From Trachythela sp. YZ-2020 (Eukaryota > Cnidaria > Anthozoa > Malacalcyonacea > Clavulariidae): a stretch of 64,000 bases of DNA. Shown piece after piece: positions 29,983 through 42,010 of the stretch. How positions within the stretch are numbered: position 1 is the stretch's first letter; each line of letters opens with the position of its first letter. The stretch lies in the NCBI GenBank assembly GCA_016169945.1, contig JADLSH010000231.1, positions 868,001 to 932,000 of the forward strand. The letters run 5' to 3'. The notes under the pieces were generated by a model. That model was not told the DNA's origin, ran no database searches, and saw only the letters and a program-made list of their open reading frames with translations. The position numbers were made by a program, and so were the translations under genes.

Positions 29983-32900
29983 TCTGTAGTCGTCTGTACT
30001 GTAGTCGTCTGTACTTGTCTGTACTTGTCTGTAGTCGTCTGTACTGTAGTCATCTGTACTTGTCTGTAGTCGTCTGTACTTGTCTGTAGTCGTCTGTACT
30101 TGTGCGTAGTCGTCTGTACTGTAGTCGCCTGCACTTGTCTGTAGTCATCTGTACTTGTCTGTAGTCGTCTGTACTGTAGTCATCTGTACTTGTCTGTAGT
30201 CGTCTGCACTTGTCTGTAGTCGTCTGTACTGTAGTCATCTGTACTTGTCTGTAGTCGTCTGTACTTGTCTGTAGTCGTCTGTACTGTAGTCATCTGTACT
30301 TGTCTGTAGTCGTCTGTACTTGTGTGTAGTCGTCTGTACTGTAGTCATCTGTACTTGTCTGTAGTCGTCTGTACTTGTCTGTAGTCGTTTGTACTTGTCT
30401 GTAGTCGTCAGTACTGTAGTCATCTGTACTTGTCTGTAGTCGTCTGTACTTGTCTGTAGTCGTCTGTACTGTACTGTAGTCGTCTGTACTGTAGTCGTCT
30501 GTACTTGTCTGTAGTCGTCTGTACTGTAGTCATCTGTACTTGTCTGTAGTCGCTGTACTTGTCTGTAGTCGTCTGTACTGTAGTCGTCTGTACTTGTCTG
30601 TAGTCGTCTGTACTGTAGTCATCTGTACTTGTCTGTAGTCGTCTGTACTTGTCTGTAGTCGTCTGTACTGTAGTCGTCTGTACTTGTCTGTAGTCGTCTG
30701 TACTTGTCTGTAGTCGTCTGTACTTGTCTGTAGTCGTCTGTACTGTAGTCATCTGTACTTGTCTGTAGTCGTCTGTACTTGTCTGTAGTCGTTTGTACTT
30801 GTTCGTAGTCGCCAGTACTGTAGTCATCTGTACTTGTCTGTAGTCGTCTGTACTTGTCTGTAGTCGTCTGTACTGTAGTCGTCTGTACTTGTCTGTAGTC
30901 GTCTGTACTGTAGTCGTCTGTACTTGTCTGTAGTCGTCTGTACTGTATTCATCTGTACTTGTCTGTAGTCGTCTGTACTTGTCTGTAGTCGTCTGTACTG
31001 TAGTCGTCTGTACTTGTCTGTAGTCGTCTGTACTGTAGTCATCTGTACTTGTCTGTCGTCTGTACTGTAGTCGTCTGTACTTGTCTGTAGTCGTCTGTAC
31101 TGTAGTCGTCTGTACTTGTCTGTAGTCGTCTGTACTGTAGTCGTCTGTACTTGTCTGTAGTCGTCTGTACTGTAGTCATCTGTACTTGTCTGTAGTCGTC
31201 TGTACTTGTCTGTAGTCGTCTGTACTTGTCTGTAGTCGTCTGTACTGTAGTCATCTGTACTTGTCTGTCGTCTGTACTGTAGTCGTCTGTACTTGTCTGT
31301 AGTCGTCTGTACTGTAGTCATCTGTACTTGTCTGTAGTCGTCTGTACTGTAGTCGTCTGTACTTGTCTGTAGTCATCTGTACTGTAGTCATCTGTACTTG
31401 TCTGTAGTCGTCTGTACTGTAGTCGTCTGTACTTGTCTGTAGCCGTCTGTACTGTAGTCATCTGTACTTGTCTGTAGTCGTCTGTACTTGTCTGTAGTCG
31501 TCTGTACTTGTCTGTAGTCGTCTGTACTGTAGTCACCTGCATTTGTCTGTAGTCGTCAGTACTTGTCTGTAGTCGTCAGTACTTGTCTGTAGTCGTCTGT
31601 ACTGTAGTCATCTGTACTTGTCTGTAGTCATCTGTACTGTAGTCATCTGTACTTGTCTGTAGTCGTCTGTACTGTAGTCGTCTGTACTTGTGTGTAGTCG
31701 TCTGTACTGTAGTCATCTGTACTTGTCTGTAGTCGTCTGTACTTGTCTGTAGTCGTTTGTACTTGTCTGTAGTCGTCAGTACTGTAGTCATCTGTACTTG
31801 TCTGTAGTCGTCTGTACTTGTCTGTAGTCGTCTGTACTGTACTGTAGTCGTCTGTACTGTAGTCGTCTGTACTTGTCTGTAGTCGTCTGTACTGTAGTCA
31901 TCTGTACTTGTCTGTAGTCGCTGTACTTGTCTGTAGTCGTCTGTACTGTAGTCGTCTGTACTTGTCTGTAGTCGTCTGTACTGTAGTCATCTGTACTTGT
32001 CTGTAGTCGTCTGTACTTGTCTGTAGTCGTCTGTACTGTAGTCGTCTGTACTTGTCTGTAGTCGTCTGTACTTGTCTGTAGTCGTCTGTACTTGTCTGTA
32101 GTCGTCTGTACTGTAGTCATCTGTACTTGTCTGTAGTCGTCTGTACTTGTCTGTAGTCGTTTGTACTTGTCTGTAGTCGTCAGTACTGTAGTCATCTGTA
32201 CTTGTCTGTAGTCGTCTGTACTTGTCTGTAGTCGTCTGTACTGTAGTCGTCTGTACTTGTCTGTAGTCGTCTGTACTGTAGTCGTCTGTACTTGTCTGTA
32301 GTCGTCTGTACTGTATTCATCTGTACTTGTCTGTAGTCGTCTGTACTTGTCTGTAGTCGTCTGTACTGTAGTCGTCTGTACTTGTCTGTAGTCGTCTGTA
32401 CTGTAGTCATCTGTACTTGTCTGTCGTCTGTACTGTAGTCGTCTGTACTTGTCTGTAGTCGTCTGTACTGTAGTCGTCTGTACTTGTCTGTAGTCGTCTG
32501 TACTGTAGTCGTCTGTACTTGTCTGTAGTCGTCTGTACTGTAGTCATCTGTACTTGTCTGTAGTCGTCTGTACTTGTCTGTAGTCGTCTGTACTTGTCTG
32601 TAGTCGTCTGTACTGTAGTCATCTGTACTTGTCTGTCGTCTGTACTGTAGTCGTCTGTACTTGTCTGTAGTCGTCTGTACTGTAGTCATCTGTACTTGTC
32701 TGTAGTCGTCTGTACTGTAGTCGTCTGTACTTGTCTGTAGTCATCTGTACTGTAGTCATCTGTACTTGTCTGTAGTCGTCTGTACTGTAGTCGTCTGTAC
32801 TTGTCTGTAGCCGTCTGTACTGTAGTCATCTGTACTTGTCTGTAGTCGTCTGTACTTGTCTGTAGTCGTCTGTACTTGTCTGTAGTCGTCTGTACTGTAG

Positions 32901-33452
32901 TCACCTGCATTTGTCTGTAGTCGTCAGTACTTGTCTGTAGTCGTCTGTACTGTAGTCATCTGTACTTGTCTGTAGTCATCTGTACTGTAGTCATCTGTAC
33001 TTGTCTGTAGTCGTCTGTACTGTAGTCGTCTGTACTTGTCTGTAGTCGTCTGTACTGTAGTCATCTGTACTTGTCTGTAGTCGTCTGTACTTGTCTGTAG
33101 TCGTCTGTACTTGTCTGTAGTCGTCTGTACTGTAGTCGCCTGCATTTGTCTGTAGTCGTCTGTACTTGTCTGTAGTCGTCTGTACTGTAGTCATCTGTAC
33201 TTGTCTGTAGTCGTCTGTACTGTAGTCGTCTGTACTTGTCTGTAGTCATCTGTACTGTAGTCATCTGTACTTGTCTGTAGTCGTCTGTACTGTAGTCGTC
33301 TGCACTTGTCTGTAGTCGTCTGTACTGTAGTCATCTGTACTTGTCTGTAGTCGTCTGTACTTGTCTGTAGTCGTCTGTACTTGTCTGTAGTCGTCTGTAC
33401 TGTAGTCACCTGCATTTGTCTGTAGTCGTCTGTACACGTCTGTTACTCGTCT
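29983..33452. repeat. 3.5-kb minisatellite with higher-order structure
   Basis: Mixed 20-base (GTAGTCGTCTGTACTTGTCT) and 15-base (GTAGTCGTCTGTACT) units, with a common variant GTAGTCATCTGTACT. By length there should be near 190-200 units. The order of unit types repeats at 1,368 bases: 30319-31572 corresponds to 31687-32940 with few substitutions. The plus strand is A-poor, so the reverse strand lacks stops except at the GTAGTCAT variant. The array ends in TTACTCGTCT and CATTCGGGTGTAGTTTTAGA, exactly as the array at 18233 does. Confidence 0.95.
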
Positions 33453-34039
33453 GACATTCGGGTGTAGTTTTAGACTGGATCTGAAAATTGATGACACATT
33501 CTACATGCACTAACGATGTGATCATGATGCATGACTGATGTAAATTGACTTCATTACAGCAATCCAATATTCACAGAAGTCGAAAGTAAACATTCAAGTT
33601 TAATTAACGCCGAAGTTCTTGTTGAATTTTTCAGGTAATGTGATCCTAAAGAACCGAAGCTTACTGTATAGACGCTACCTACACTGGCACCAACCGTTTA
33701 AATTTAAATATTGGCTGTCTGTTGCTGATTTTACTCGCAAGTAGCCGAATAGATTATCCCACAAGACACAGGGGTTCGAACTCAACTGGCGTTGTTAATT
33801 ATGAACGAATTATATTGTACAATTAGACATTCACAATCAAAAAACCTTCACTGGCAGCAATCTACTACAACAACCAAGTCCCGATGTTGGCTGTTATATT
33901 GATTTGTAGCAATAGATGATGGGTATAGACTTTCAATCAGGTAGCGAACAACAACATATATTATGTATGAGACACGACAGTAATTAACAGTTATTCTGAG
34001 TTGCAGTCGTATACGACGAGGGTGAGTAGAATAACTGTT

Positions 34040-34920
34040 TTACTATATACACAAGCTCTGGATATGAACAGAACATTTTGGCGTACTTTTTTCAAGTAAA
34101 ACTTGAATTTCCTCTTCATTTAATTGTCCAAATCTGCAATCCATTTTTCTACTTTTCTCTACTAGCAGGATATGAGCTATTATTATACTCTCACATTCTT
34201 TCACATACAATTGACCAATCATATGTCCTTGATAGGGTCACGTGCCTGTCCGACATTTTACGATGTAGGACAGGAGCATATTGGACAGTAGCTTATCGCC
34301 GCTTTTTTCCTTGTTTATCTCACCTTTTTACATGTTTGTTAATTAATTTTAAACACAAAACAAACGGCAGGGCGAAGTTATGTAAAACAAATAAAAGGAT
34401 TTGGAAAATTGAGGTCGTTTCTTTCATCAGTTTTGTTTAAAAATAAAGCGCGGGAAAACATGTCTTTGAAATTCATTTGTTTACAATAGGTCGAAAGGTC
34501 AGTATACGAGTTCTTTTTCTGATTTAAATTATGTCAAATTGTCTTAAATAGACGGAGAGATAGTTAGTATTATTAAGGTACACTTTTGCTTTCTATAAAA
34601 CTAGTTATTTATACAAGTTTTCGCTGCAGTTTTATCGCATTGTTGTTGCATTACTCTCGTTTACAACGTGTTCTTCTGTAATAAATGTTTTGTTCGATAT
34701 AATAAAACTCCTATTGGATTCATCTTCGCCCAATATGGCAAAATATTAAGTCTTGACTTACAATATTGGGCTCGACCTTCGGTCTCGCCCAATATTGAAG
34801 TCTCGACTTAATATTTTTCCATATTGGGCTCAGAAAAATCCAATAAGATATAATATCCTGCTAGTAGAGAACCAATCAGATTGCAGAATACCTCATATCC
34901 AGAGCTTGTGCATATATTAA
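34040..34920. repeat. Foldback element, long form
   Basis: Same inverted ends as the copy A element (ACAAGCTCTGGATATGA; TCATATCCAGAGCTTGTGC) and inner stem AGCAGGATAT / ATATCCTGCT, but with about 670 bases between. The interior ORF at 34078-34440 has no recognised motif. Confidence 0.65.
34713..34846. repeat. Inner hairpin
   Basis: TATTGGATTCATCTTCGCCC and CCAATATGGCAAAATATTAA pair with TTAATATTTTTCCATATTGG and AATCCAATA. A further CCCAATATTG / CAATATTGGG pair lies inside. Confidence 0.75.
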
Positions 34921-35555
34921 AATAGATATAACCTCTTGGCTGATAGTAACTAGTAAACTAAACCATGCAACAATTGACACTAAAATGAACAATTGATATA
35001 CTTTTCGACTTACATACTTTGGTTTACACTCGTATATATATATACAATCTTCGACAATATACTATGGGCCGGGACAATCTACTTTTAACATGCATTCACA
35101 TATATTATACTATATATTATATAGTGTATTTTTTTAATATTTTCCCCCTCCCTCTTCCCATTTGCTTCAATGTTGCGGTCTAGACAAAAGACGTCCTTTT
35201 TCAGCGAAGTTATATTTTTGTGTGTTCAACATTGAACGGGGGCTACGGGAGGGGGGAGGGGGGCTTGGCGTATAAATTGTACAGCATACGTCCCATAGTT
35301 TTTGGCCAAGATTGTCCATAGAGGTGATGGCATTATTCATGCCATCTAGAAGTTCAAGGACTATAATAGACAGTGCAACTCTACTGCATCGCGATGGCTG
35401 CTTGCAGCTTCTTCCGACCTACAATGCCATGTCCATATATTGTGCAAAATCGACGGAAATTTTAAAGCATTGCTGATGAGGTCATGTGTATGAGTAACTA
35501 TATATTACTAATATGTAACTATAGTAATATTTTCCTTTTTATCTATATATATGAC

Positions 35556-36393
35556 CATGGAAAACATCGAGCTAACAAGGAAAAGTAATTTCACCTGAAG
35601 AAATTGGAGATGAAGCTGTTCTTGTGCAAGCAAAGGGACGTAAAATGTAACAGTGCTCGAGTAAAAAAGGCTCAAAAATACTAGATAAAATATCAAAGAA
35701 ACTGTAGAACGAGAGCCAAATTTTGGTGGATTACTTGAATCTTGCGTAGCCAGAACATCATCATCGTCACCATCATCATCATCTGTCACTTTCGTGCTTC
35801 CAAACTCCTTGGGAAACCACAGAGAAATTACCAACATTACAAACCATATCAGTGCCAGGACAATTCCTGGAGAATTTCCAGCATTAAACCTCCAGCCTAG
35901 GATATTGATATTAAATGTCAAAAAAATACTGACCGTTGGACCAAAAAGAGATCCCAAGGTAAATATTCCATCCAACATAATTAAAACTTGTGCACGATAT
36001 CTCTCTGGTGTGTATAATATTACTTGTCCATAAAATACTCCAGCAGATCCATCGGCAAGCCCACTTAATAATCTCCCGGCCAGGGGAAAATACGCCGAGA
36101 CTGGGATTGAATATATCAAATTGGCAACAACCTTCATGACAAAACTCAAAATGATGATACATCTAATGTTTCCAAATCTGTCCGCCAATCTTCCAACGAT
36201 AGGGCCAGTCAGAAGAGCGCCAACTGGGAAGGCGGACAAAACTATTCCAAGGAATGTCATTGTTTGTCCTAGTGATTTGATATAATACCATGCTGACGGT
36301 GCGATGAAGTACTCTTCCGAGCCATCAATGAAAAATCATCAATGAATGAGCAATTGCCCAGAATATCCAAGGCCTCATGTAAGTAAACTGCAT
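35556..36393 (-). pseudogene. MFS transporter, copy B, pseudogene
   Basis: Corresponds to roughly the first 275 codons of copy A. Two disabling changes: near codon 15 a 7-base net insertion (CATCAATGAATGA in place of the GTAT seen in copy A) shifts the frame, and the last ~145 codons are deleted. The deletion joins GACCAT of the 3' flank to CCATGGAAAACATC in the gene. The equivalent stretch in copy A lies between ACCAT at 3895 and ACCAT at 4406, so 511 bp were lost across a 5-bp microhomology. The remaining frame then reads IYIDKKENITIVTY into the flank and stops. Protein changes shared with C (NINILGW, VISLWFPKEF) make B closer to C than to A. Confidence 0.92.
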
Positions 36394-37115
36394 TTTAGGA
36401 CTGAGTTGGTGCTATATAAAGACGGAAAAGAGGGAAAAAGTTAATTATTTGCATGAAAAAAACGTTGAAATATCTCACCGAAGTACTGCGAAATCTGCAA
36501 AAGAAGTTACTTTGTCATTTGTAGAGATCTTTCATTTTTAAACCAATAATAATTTTCGCTTCATACGCACTTTAAACGACAGGCTTTGTTGGACGATTGA
36601 ATGGCGCAGAAATAAGCTAGGAACTAGAAAAGACGCAAACTGTGCCCTAAATTGCAATAGCTTGTGTTGGGTTAATGGCCTTGGTTTGTGTCTATTGACA
36701 CTTGTCTAATGAGTGAAAATGTGCTTGGGAATGTTTGATTAACTGTTTCTGAAACAGTGAAAGTCATCTTAATAGCTTTGACTTGTAAAGTATTTGTTCA
36801 TAGACAAACCCACGAGAGATTTAATTCAGAGAGAATTTAATTCACTGTTTATTTTTTCATTTTCTTGCTATAACTCTAAACAAAGAGGTTCTTCTTTAAC
36901 ATTTTTAGCTTTGTGTTTTTTTTTTGTGATAATATATAGCCCATTAACGTAAGCACTTCGGCAACTTCGCTAAAACAGTCCCAAAATTTTATCCCATTAT
37001 TTTTCTATTTTCTAGCTAGAATTCCAAACAAAGAGGTTATTTTAAGTATTTTTAACGTCGTGTGTCTTCTTAGTCTCCCTTGAAGCCGGTAGTTTTTTTT
37101 GCTTTCAACTATAGG
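36394..37115. other. 5' flank of MFS pseudogene B
   Basis: Non-coding; matches 5239-6535 with a ~500-base gap relative to copy A (joined near 36800). Confidence 0.5.
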
Positions 37116-37889
37116 CTGCTGACCACAGAAACAGGAGACATAGATTGCTGACTCGGTTCAGGAGCACCGGCCAAAACTGAAAATCCAATATGGCGGCTCA
37201 ACCGGGCAAGAGTGTATAGAAACTGTGTTATTATTTGTGGCTTTCAAAGGTAAATATGTATACTTCCTCGTTAGAAGCAGCTAATTAGACAGAAAAAAAT
37301 ACTCTGGAATCATGTGTAGCGTATAAAATCGGAAAATTTAGCGAGGGAAATCTACGGGCGCTACGCGTTCGTCCTTTAACAAGTATAAGTTTTCCACATC
37401 GTCCTACAATCTAAAATAAATGGGTTTTGTATTATTACATTATTATTTATTAGACTGCAAATTTTCTCATTGAATAAACTACATCAAAGCAAATAAAGTC
37501 ATTTGATTTTTGGTGTATTAATGGCAGAGTGGGACTAAGGCTATAGGGTGCTCCCACAATATTATATAAAAGTTGGTCATTTTAAGTGCCATTTACTTGA
37601 TTTTTCCTAGCACCCTTCAGAGAGCCAAGGCTGTGAAGCGAATCATTATTATGCCACTGTGTTTTCATTTTTGTGTATAATGTAAAATAATAAAATTGTG
37701 AATTTAAGTTTTCCAATCCAAGTCCAAAGGGAAGTGCATGATATATTTGCCGATTAACCGATGAGGCCAGTGGGCTACTGTTTAGTAAGTAAATCAACAT
37801 GCATGGGTTGATCCCTCCATCACCATTTCACAATTTAGTCCATATAACTTTATAATCTTGAAATCCTGGGTCCTCTGCAGAAGCACTCG

Positions 37890-39756
37890 AGCAGTAGTGT
37901 AGGTAGTTTTCACCCCGGATTTTTGAGGGGGCTATTTATCATAATAGCGTCGCGCTACCGATTGACATTACAATATAGTAGCGCTACCAAATAGCGTCAC
38001 AACAAAAATATATAATATAATAGTAATATATTATTGCCTTATGTGAAGTAATAACAAGCAGAAATATAGCTTTCTAAAACGAGAAGATCTTAAAGTTTAA
38101 TCGGCATAGCTAAGGTAGATAAGGAAGATAAAGACAAGGAAGATAAGGAAGATAAAGATAAGGAAGATAAAGATAAGGAAGATAAGTCGGCTCGGAGGTT
38201 TATATACTAGGCTCGGAGATATATACTAAGCTTGGCTCTGGCCTATCCTTACATCTTAGAGCTCGGATCGGGCCTATCCTTACATCTTAGCTTGGCTCGG
38301 GCCTATCCTTACATCTTAGAGATCGGCTCGGGCCTATCCTTCCATCTTAGAGATCGGCTCGAAGCTAAGCTCGCTCTATATGGAGGTTGACTCGCTCGAT
38401 ATGAAGCTAACATCGCTTGATATTCAATTATTCAATTTTAGGATTCAATGATTCACTCTTAGGATTCAATAATTCAATCTTAGGATTCGATGATTCACTC
38501 TTAGGATTCAATGATTGACTCTTAGGATTCAATGATTCACTCATAATCATAGTCATAGTCATATTTATAGTCATAGAAATTGGATTAGTTAACAAGTATA
38601 TCAGAGATATGCTTGCTCGGTATGGGTTAAAGGTTGACTCGGACAATATATATATACACCCAAGCGAGTGATGGAGTTTAAGAATAATACGCTCTTAGAA
38701 GCAGACCCAGAGCAGACTTTATTTACTTGGTTAAAAATAGATTTAATTGGGTAGACTTTTCAGATTGAAGACCTAAATATTTAGCAATGATGACGCCAGA
38801 GCAACCAGAAGGTTGCAAACAACTCTTTAAAGAAATAAAAGACTCCTAAACGATATGCTCTTAGGAGTAGACCTTACTAACGATGTTAAAAATTATTTCT
38901 GTGTGCTGTATGCATGTACATTGTACAATATTTTCGCGTCCTATAATTAAATATTCTCAATTTATTCAAATCGCCGTTAACGATTTACAAATGACTTACA
39001 AACCTACGCATAGCATTGTGTTTACATACAATGTTTGTATATATGCTCGTAAGTCTCGCTTAAAAATCACTGCTTTTCATCCTCTACTACATCTAAAACG
39101 CTTGAAACCTTGTAAGGTTTAAATCCCTTTAAGAACTAAGTTTATACATTCGCTTGGCAAACATTTATTTGTATTTCTCTATAAGACATCAGCTATGCCG
39201 ATTAAACTTTAAGATCTTCTCGTTTTAGAAAGCTATATTTCTGCTTGTTATTACTTCGCATAAGGCAATAATATTTTACTAGGTTAAGCGTCGCTATATT
39301 AGTTGTCTAAGCCGTTTCGTATAAGGTGATATTAGATACGAGAATATTATTTACTCGTTGTCGAAACGGACTGTGTTTGGAACACAACGCTTGGCAAAAT
39401 ATATAGGGACGCTATGGCTATTGTGTTGGTGTTTATACTCTTTGATCACGCTACTTTGTTTGGTCGCGCTTCTTGGTATCGCTACTCTATTGTAATGTAA
39501 ATCGGTAGCGCGACGCTATTATGAGTAGATTTTTTTACTTTAAAAGGGTCAATGTAATGATGCGCCATATCACAAAGGAGAAGGACCGAGTTGTATAATT
39601 AATGATGTTTATGTTAATGATGAGTTGCTCCCCCTGTATGCTAATGATATATTATGTTAATGATGTTGCATTGCGCTCCCTCATATGCTAATGTTCATGA
39701 TGCACCCCCTTGCGCCCCCTCAAAAATCCGGGTTGAAAACTACCTACACTACTACT
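37890..39756. mobile_element. 1.87-kb nonautonomous element with long TIRs and 6-bp target duplication (Polinton-like ends)
   Basis: Outer ends AGCAGTAGTGTAGGTAG and CTACCTACACTACTACT are inverted; flanks are CACTCG on both sides (37884-37889, 39757-39762). Copy A shows the uninterrupted site (GCACTGGTGTGAAAGTC, one base different). The inverted arms extend far inward (left to ~38112, right from ~39188), with extra sequence in the right arm. 5'-AG ends, TIRs of hundreds of bases and 6-bp duplications are features of Polinton/Maverick elements, but no Polinton gene is present, so this is a hypothesis. The interior holds tandem repeats. Confidence 0.7.
38113..38545. repeat. Three consecutive tandem-repeat tracts
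   Basis: First, purine-only GATAAGGAAGATAAAGATAAG repeats of 12-18 bases. Second, ~45-base units with GGCTCGGGCCTATCCTTACA. Third, ~20-base units TTAGGATTCAATGATTCACT. They make up the left half of the interior of the 1.87-kb element. Confidence 0.8.
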
Positions 39757-41254
39757 CACTCGTGTGAAAGTCATAACCGTCTATATACGACCATGTAAAT
39801 CAAGCAAAAAATATATTTGTATTTAAAAATATCTTTGCATCCTTTTGGAAATGTTTACTCCAAGAAAGTTCCACATGAAAAAGACCATCAAAGAGGCAAA
39901 GCTGACGAAACCTTCACTTTTCGACAACAAATGACTTTAACCGACCAAGTGACCATTTCACGAAATATTAAGCGATATAACTTACTATTAATTCAACAAA
40001 AATCTGTCCAAATTGCATCCAAAATCTTCGCATTAACTAGTTCTTCCAAATAAAATACGATCGAACAGGATTCGAAGCGGTGGAACGATGTAAAATGCGA
40101 AAACTATCGATTTCCCTGTGGACTGCATAGGTTTTTTGCCCGGTTGAGCCGCCGTCTTGGATTACTCATGCTGCCGAGCGTCTGCAATATAGGATTATAT
40201 TACGGTCAGCAATCTAGGTCGGTCCCCTATATCTATGCTGCTGACCCAAGCACAACATTCCTTTCCAATCGTTAACCAATCAGGGCTAGGCTTCCAAAAT
40301 CTGGAAGCCTCCCCTTTGACATTGCATCACAATAAGTCAATAACAAACTCTCTTTATAATGTTTAGAATAAAAAACGTGGTGTTCTAGAGTGTAGTGACT
40401 AGTGTGTTATATTTTTATATTATTTTACCTGAAGAGATGTTTTATGAGATGTTTTGTTGTTTAAAGATGTTCTATTCGACTAATGGTTGTCCGATATGGC
40501 TACTGTTTGCTTTGAATATGGATTGATCGATTTGAATGACTTCGAAGAGTTCGAAAATTTGATTTGTATATCCATGGTTTATCAATTCGAATTCGAGTGT
40601 TGAAGCGTTTTTAAACGATTTAAATCCGTCGAAATTCGATTTGCAACAGATTACTACAGAAATTCAAAGTAAAACGCGTTATGTATGAGTCTAATATGAG
40701 TCCGACACTGTCAAAACAGTCTTATAGTTGTAACGTTTCGGCTACGTTATATGGCTACCATGATAAATATAGTTTGGCTGCTTTGACTAATATTATATCA
40801 TGAAACCCTGATTCTTAAGACCAAAGTGAACAATTGAAGTGCTTCTGTTTCGTGTATGTTTTGCATATTTTTGTTATAAGTGCTTGACTTTTCGATAAAT
40901 CCATGTACAGTTATGCTGATTAACTGTTTACTTCAATAATAAAAAACGTCAAACAAACGTCGGCATAATGAGGAAATTTAAGTAATTACACTTCAGGTAT
41001 ATTTTAAGATCGAAATTCGAATTTCAGACAGCCCCTTCCTTATGGAATCAATATAATATAATAGATGATTTGGTTTTGTCTTGTCTAAACGGTCGAGCAA
41101 CGAGTCTGTAATGTTGGATTATACATTCGACACGCTTTTTGGCTCTCCTGTTGCAAATCACTTGAACATTAAATTGAAGTATTTAAATGAGATACTTGGT
41201 GGGTAGTGAAACAATGCGGTACACTTGTCTCGTATTTAGACGAAACCTTAACTT

Positions 41255-42010
41255 ACGAAGTGATGCATGACGCATGCAAATTGACTTCATAACAGCAATC
41301 CAATGTTCACAGAAGTCGAAAGTAACCATTCAAGTTTTATTATTGGCTGTTTGTTGATGTACTCTATAGTAGCAAAATAGAATATCCCACGAGATACAAG
41401 GGTAGCGATATGTACAAGTGCGTTTCGAATTGAACAGGCGTTGATACAATTAAAGAACAAACTTTATTGTTATATAGCTAGTGTGAACGCTAAATGTGAT
41501 TGGCTGATTTGCGGTCACGTGGCTTCAGATAAATGCAATGTATTTATGTATTCCGCCGGGAAACAAGTAAAAATTGTAGCCCGCTCAGACGGTCAGTTAT
41601 GGAGCCGGAAATTAAAAAACAACGTTTTTCGAGGTTCACTGATAGAAATCTACTACAACTGAATCAAGTCGCGATATTGGTTGCTATTGACTTGTAGTAA
41701 TAGATGATCGGTAGACTTTCAATCAGGTTAGCGAACGACAATATATGTGTTATGTAGGTTCAAACTGAAACATGCATGACAGTAAAATAGATATCTCTAC
41801 GCCAATAATAGCTAGTAAACACGCAACAACAGGTGCCGCGGTATAAATGTTTGATACGTGCTGTCGTAAAGACGTGTAATATTTTGTGTTTACCGAAGCG
41901 TAAACTAAATAGCTAGTAAACATGCAACAATTTACAATAAAATTACAATTGATATAGTGTTCCACTTACGTACTTTGGTTTACACTCGTACTCCAATAGC
42001 TTCAGACAGA
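41255..42010. repeat. Diverged fourth fragment of the MFS unit
   Basis: Matches the left part of copies A-C: GCATGACGCATGCAAATTGA, ACAGAAGTCGAAAGTAACCA, TAGTAATAGATGATCGGTAG, CTTTCAATCAGGTTAGCGAA, TTGGTTTACACTCGTA. Clearly more diverged than A-C are from one another. No MFS coding sequence follows; the copia element lies beyond. Confidence 0.75.
41831..41905. repeat. Detached 75-bp piece of copia leader
   Basis: From AGGTGCCGCGGTATAAATG to CCGAAGCGTAAAC, matching 42579-42653 with one visible mismatch. It sits inside the MFS-unit fragment between two near-identical 20-base repeats, AGCTAGTAAACACGCAACAA (41810) and AGCTAGTAAACATGCAACAA (41911), which look like a target duplication. Confidence 0.7.

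Larger units (their letters stand above)
37124..40237. mobile_element. P element, decayed, copy B, with nested insertion
   Basis: Left end CACAGAAACAGGAGACATAG and right end CCCCTATATCTATG, with target duplication CTGCTGAC on both sides (37116-37123, 40238-40245), identical in position to copy A. Without the 1.87-kb nested element it is about 1.24 kb. Confidence 0.88.
33478..40981. repeat. Segmental duplication copy B (MFS transporter unit)
   Basis: Starts GATCTGAAAATTGATGACAC right after the minisatellite edge and matches copy C from its start and copy A from 2722. Carries the MFS pseudogene, the shared P element and the right flank to GTCGGCATAATGAGG. It lacks the 701-bp and mariner-like insertions of copy A and has a 1.87-kb insertion of its own. 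Confidence 0.9.

Noticed and set aside
29983..33452. CRISPR array
   Set aside because: No unique spacers, and units of 15 and 20 bases follow one another directly in a eukaryotic context.
29922..33497. Many reverse-strand ORFs reading TTTDKYRRLQ repeats
   Set aside because: The minisatellite unit has no stop in any reverse frame; ORFs begin and end at the ATGA created by the GTAGTCAT variant. Composition artefact, not a repeat protein.
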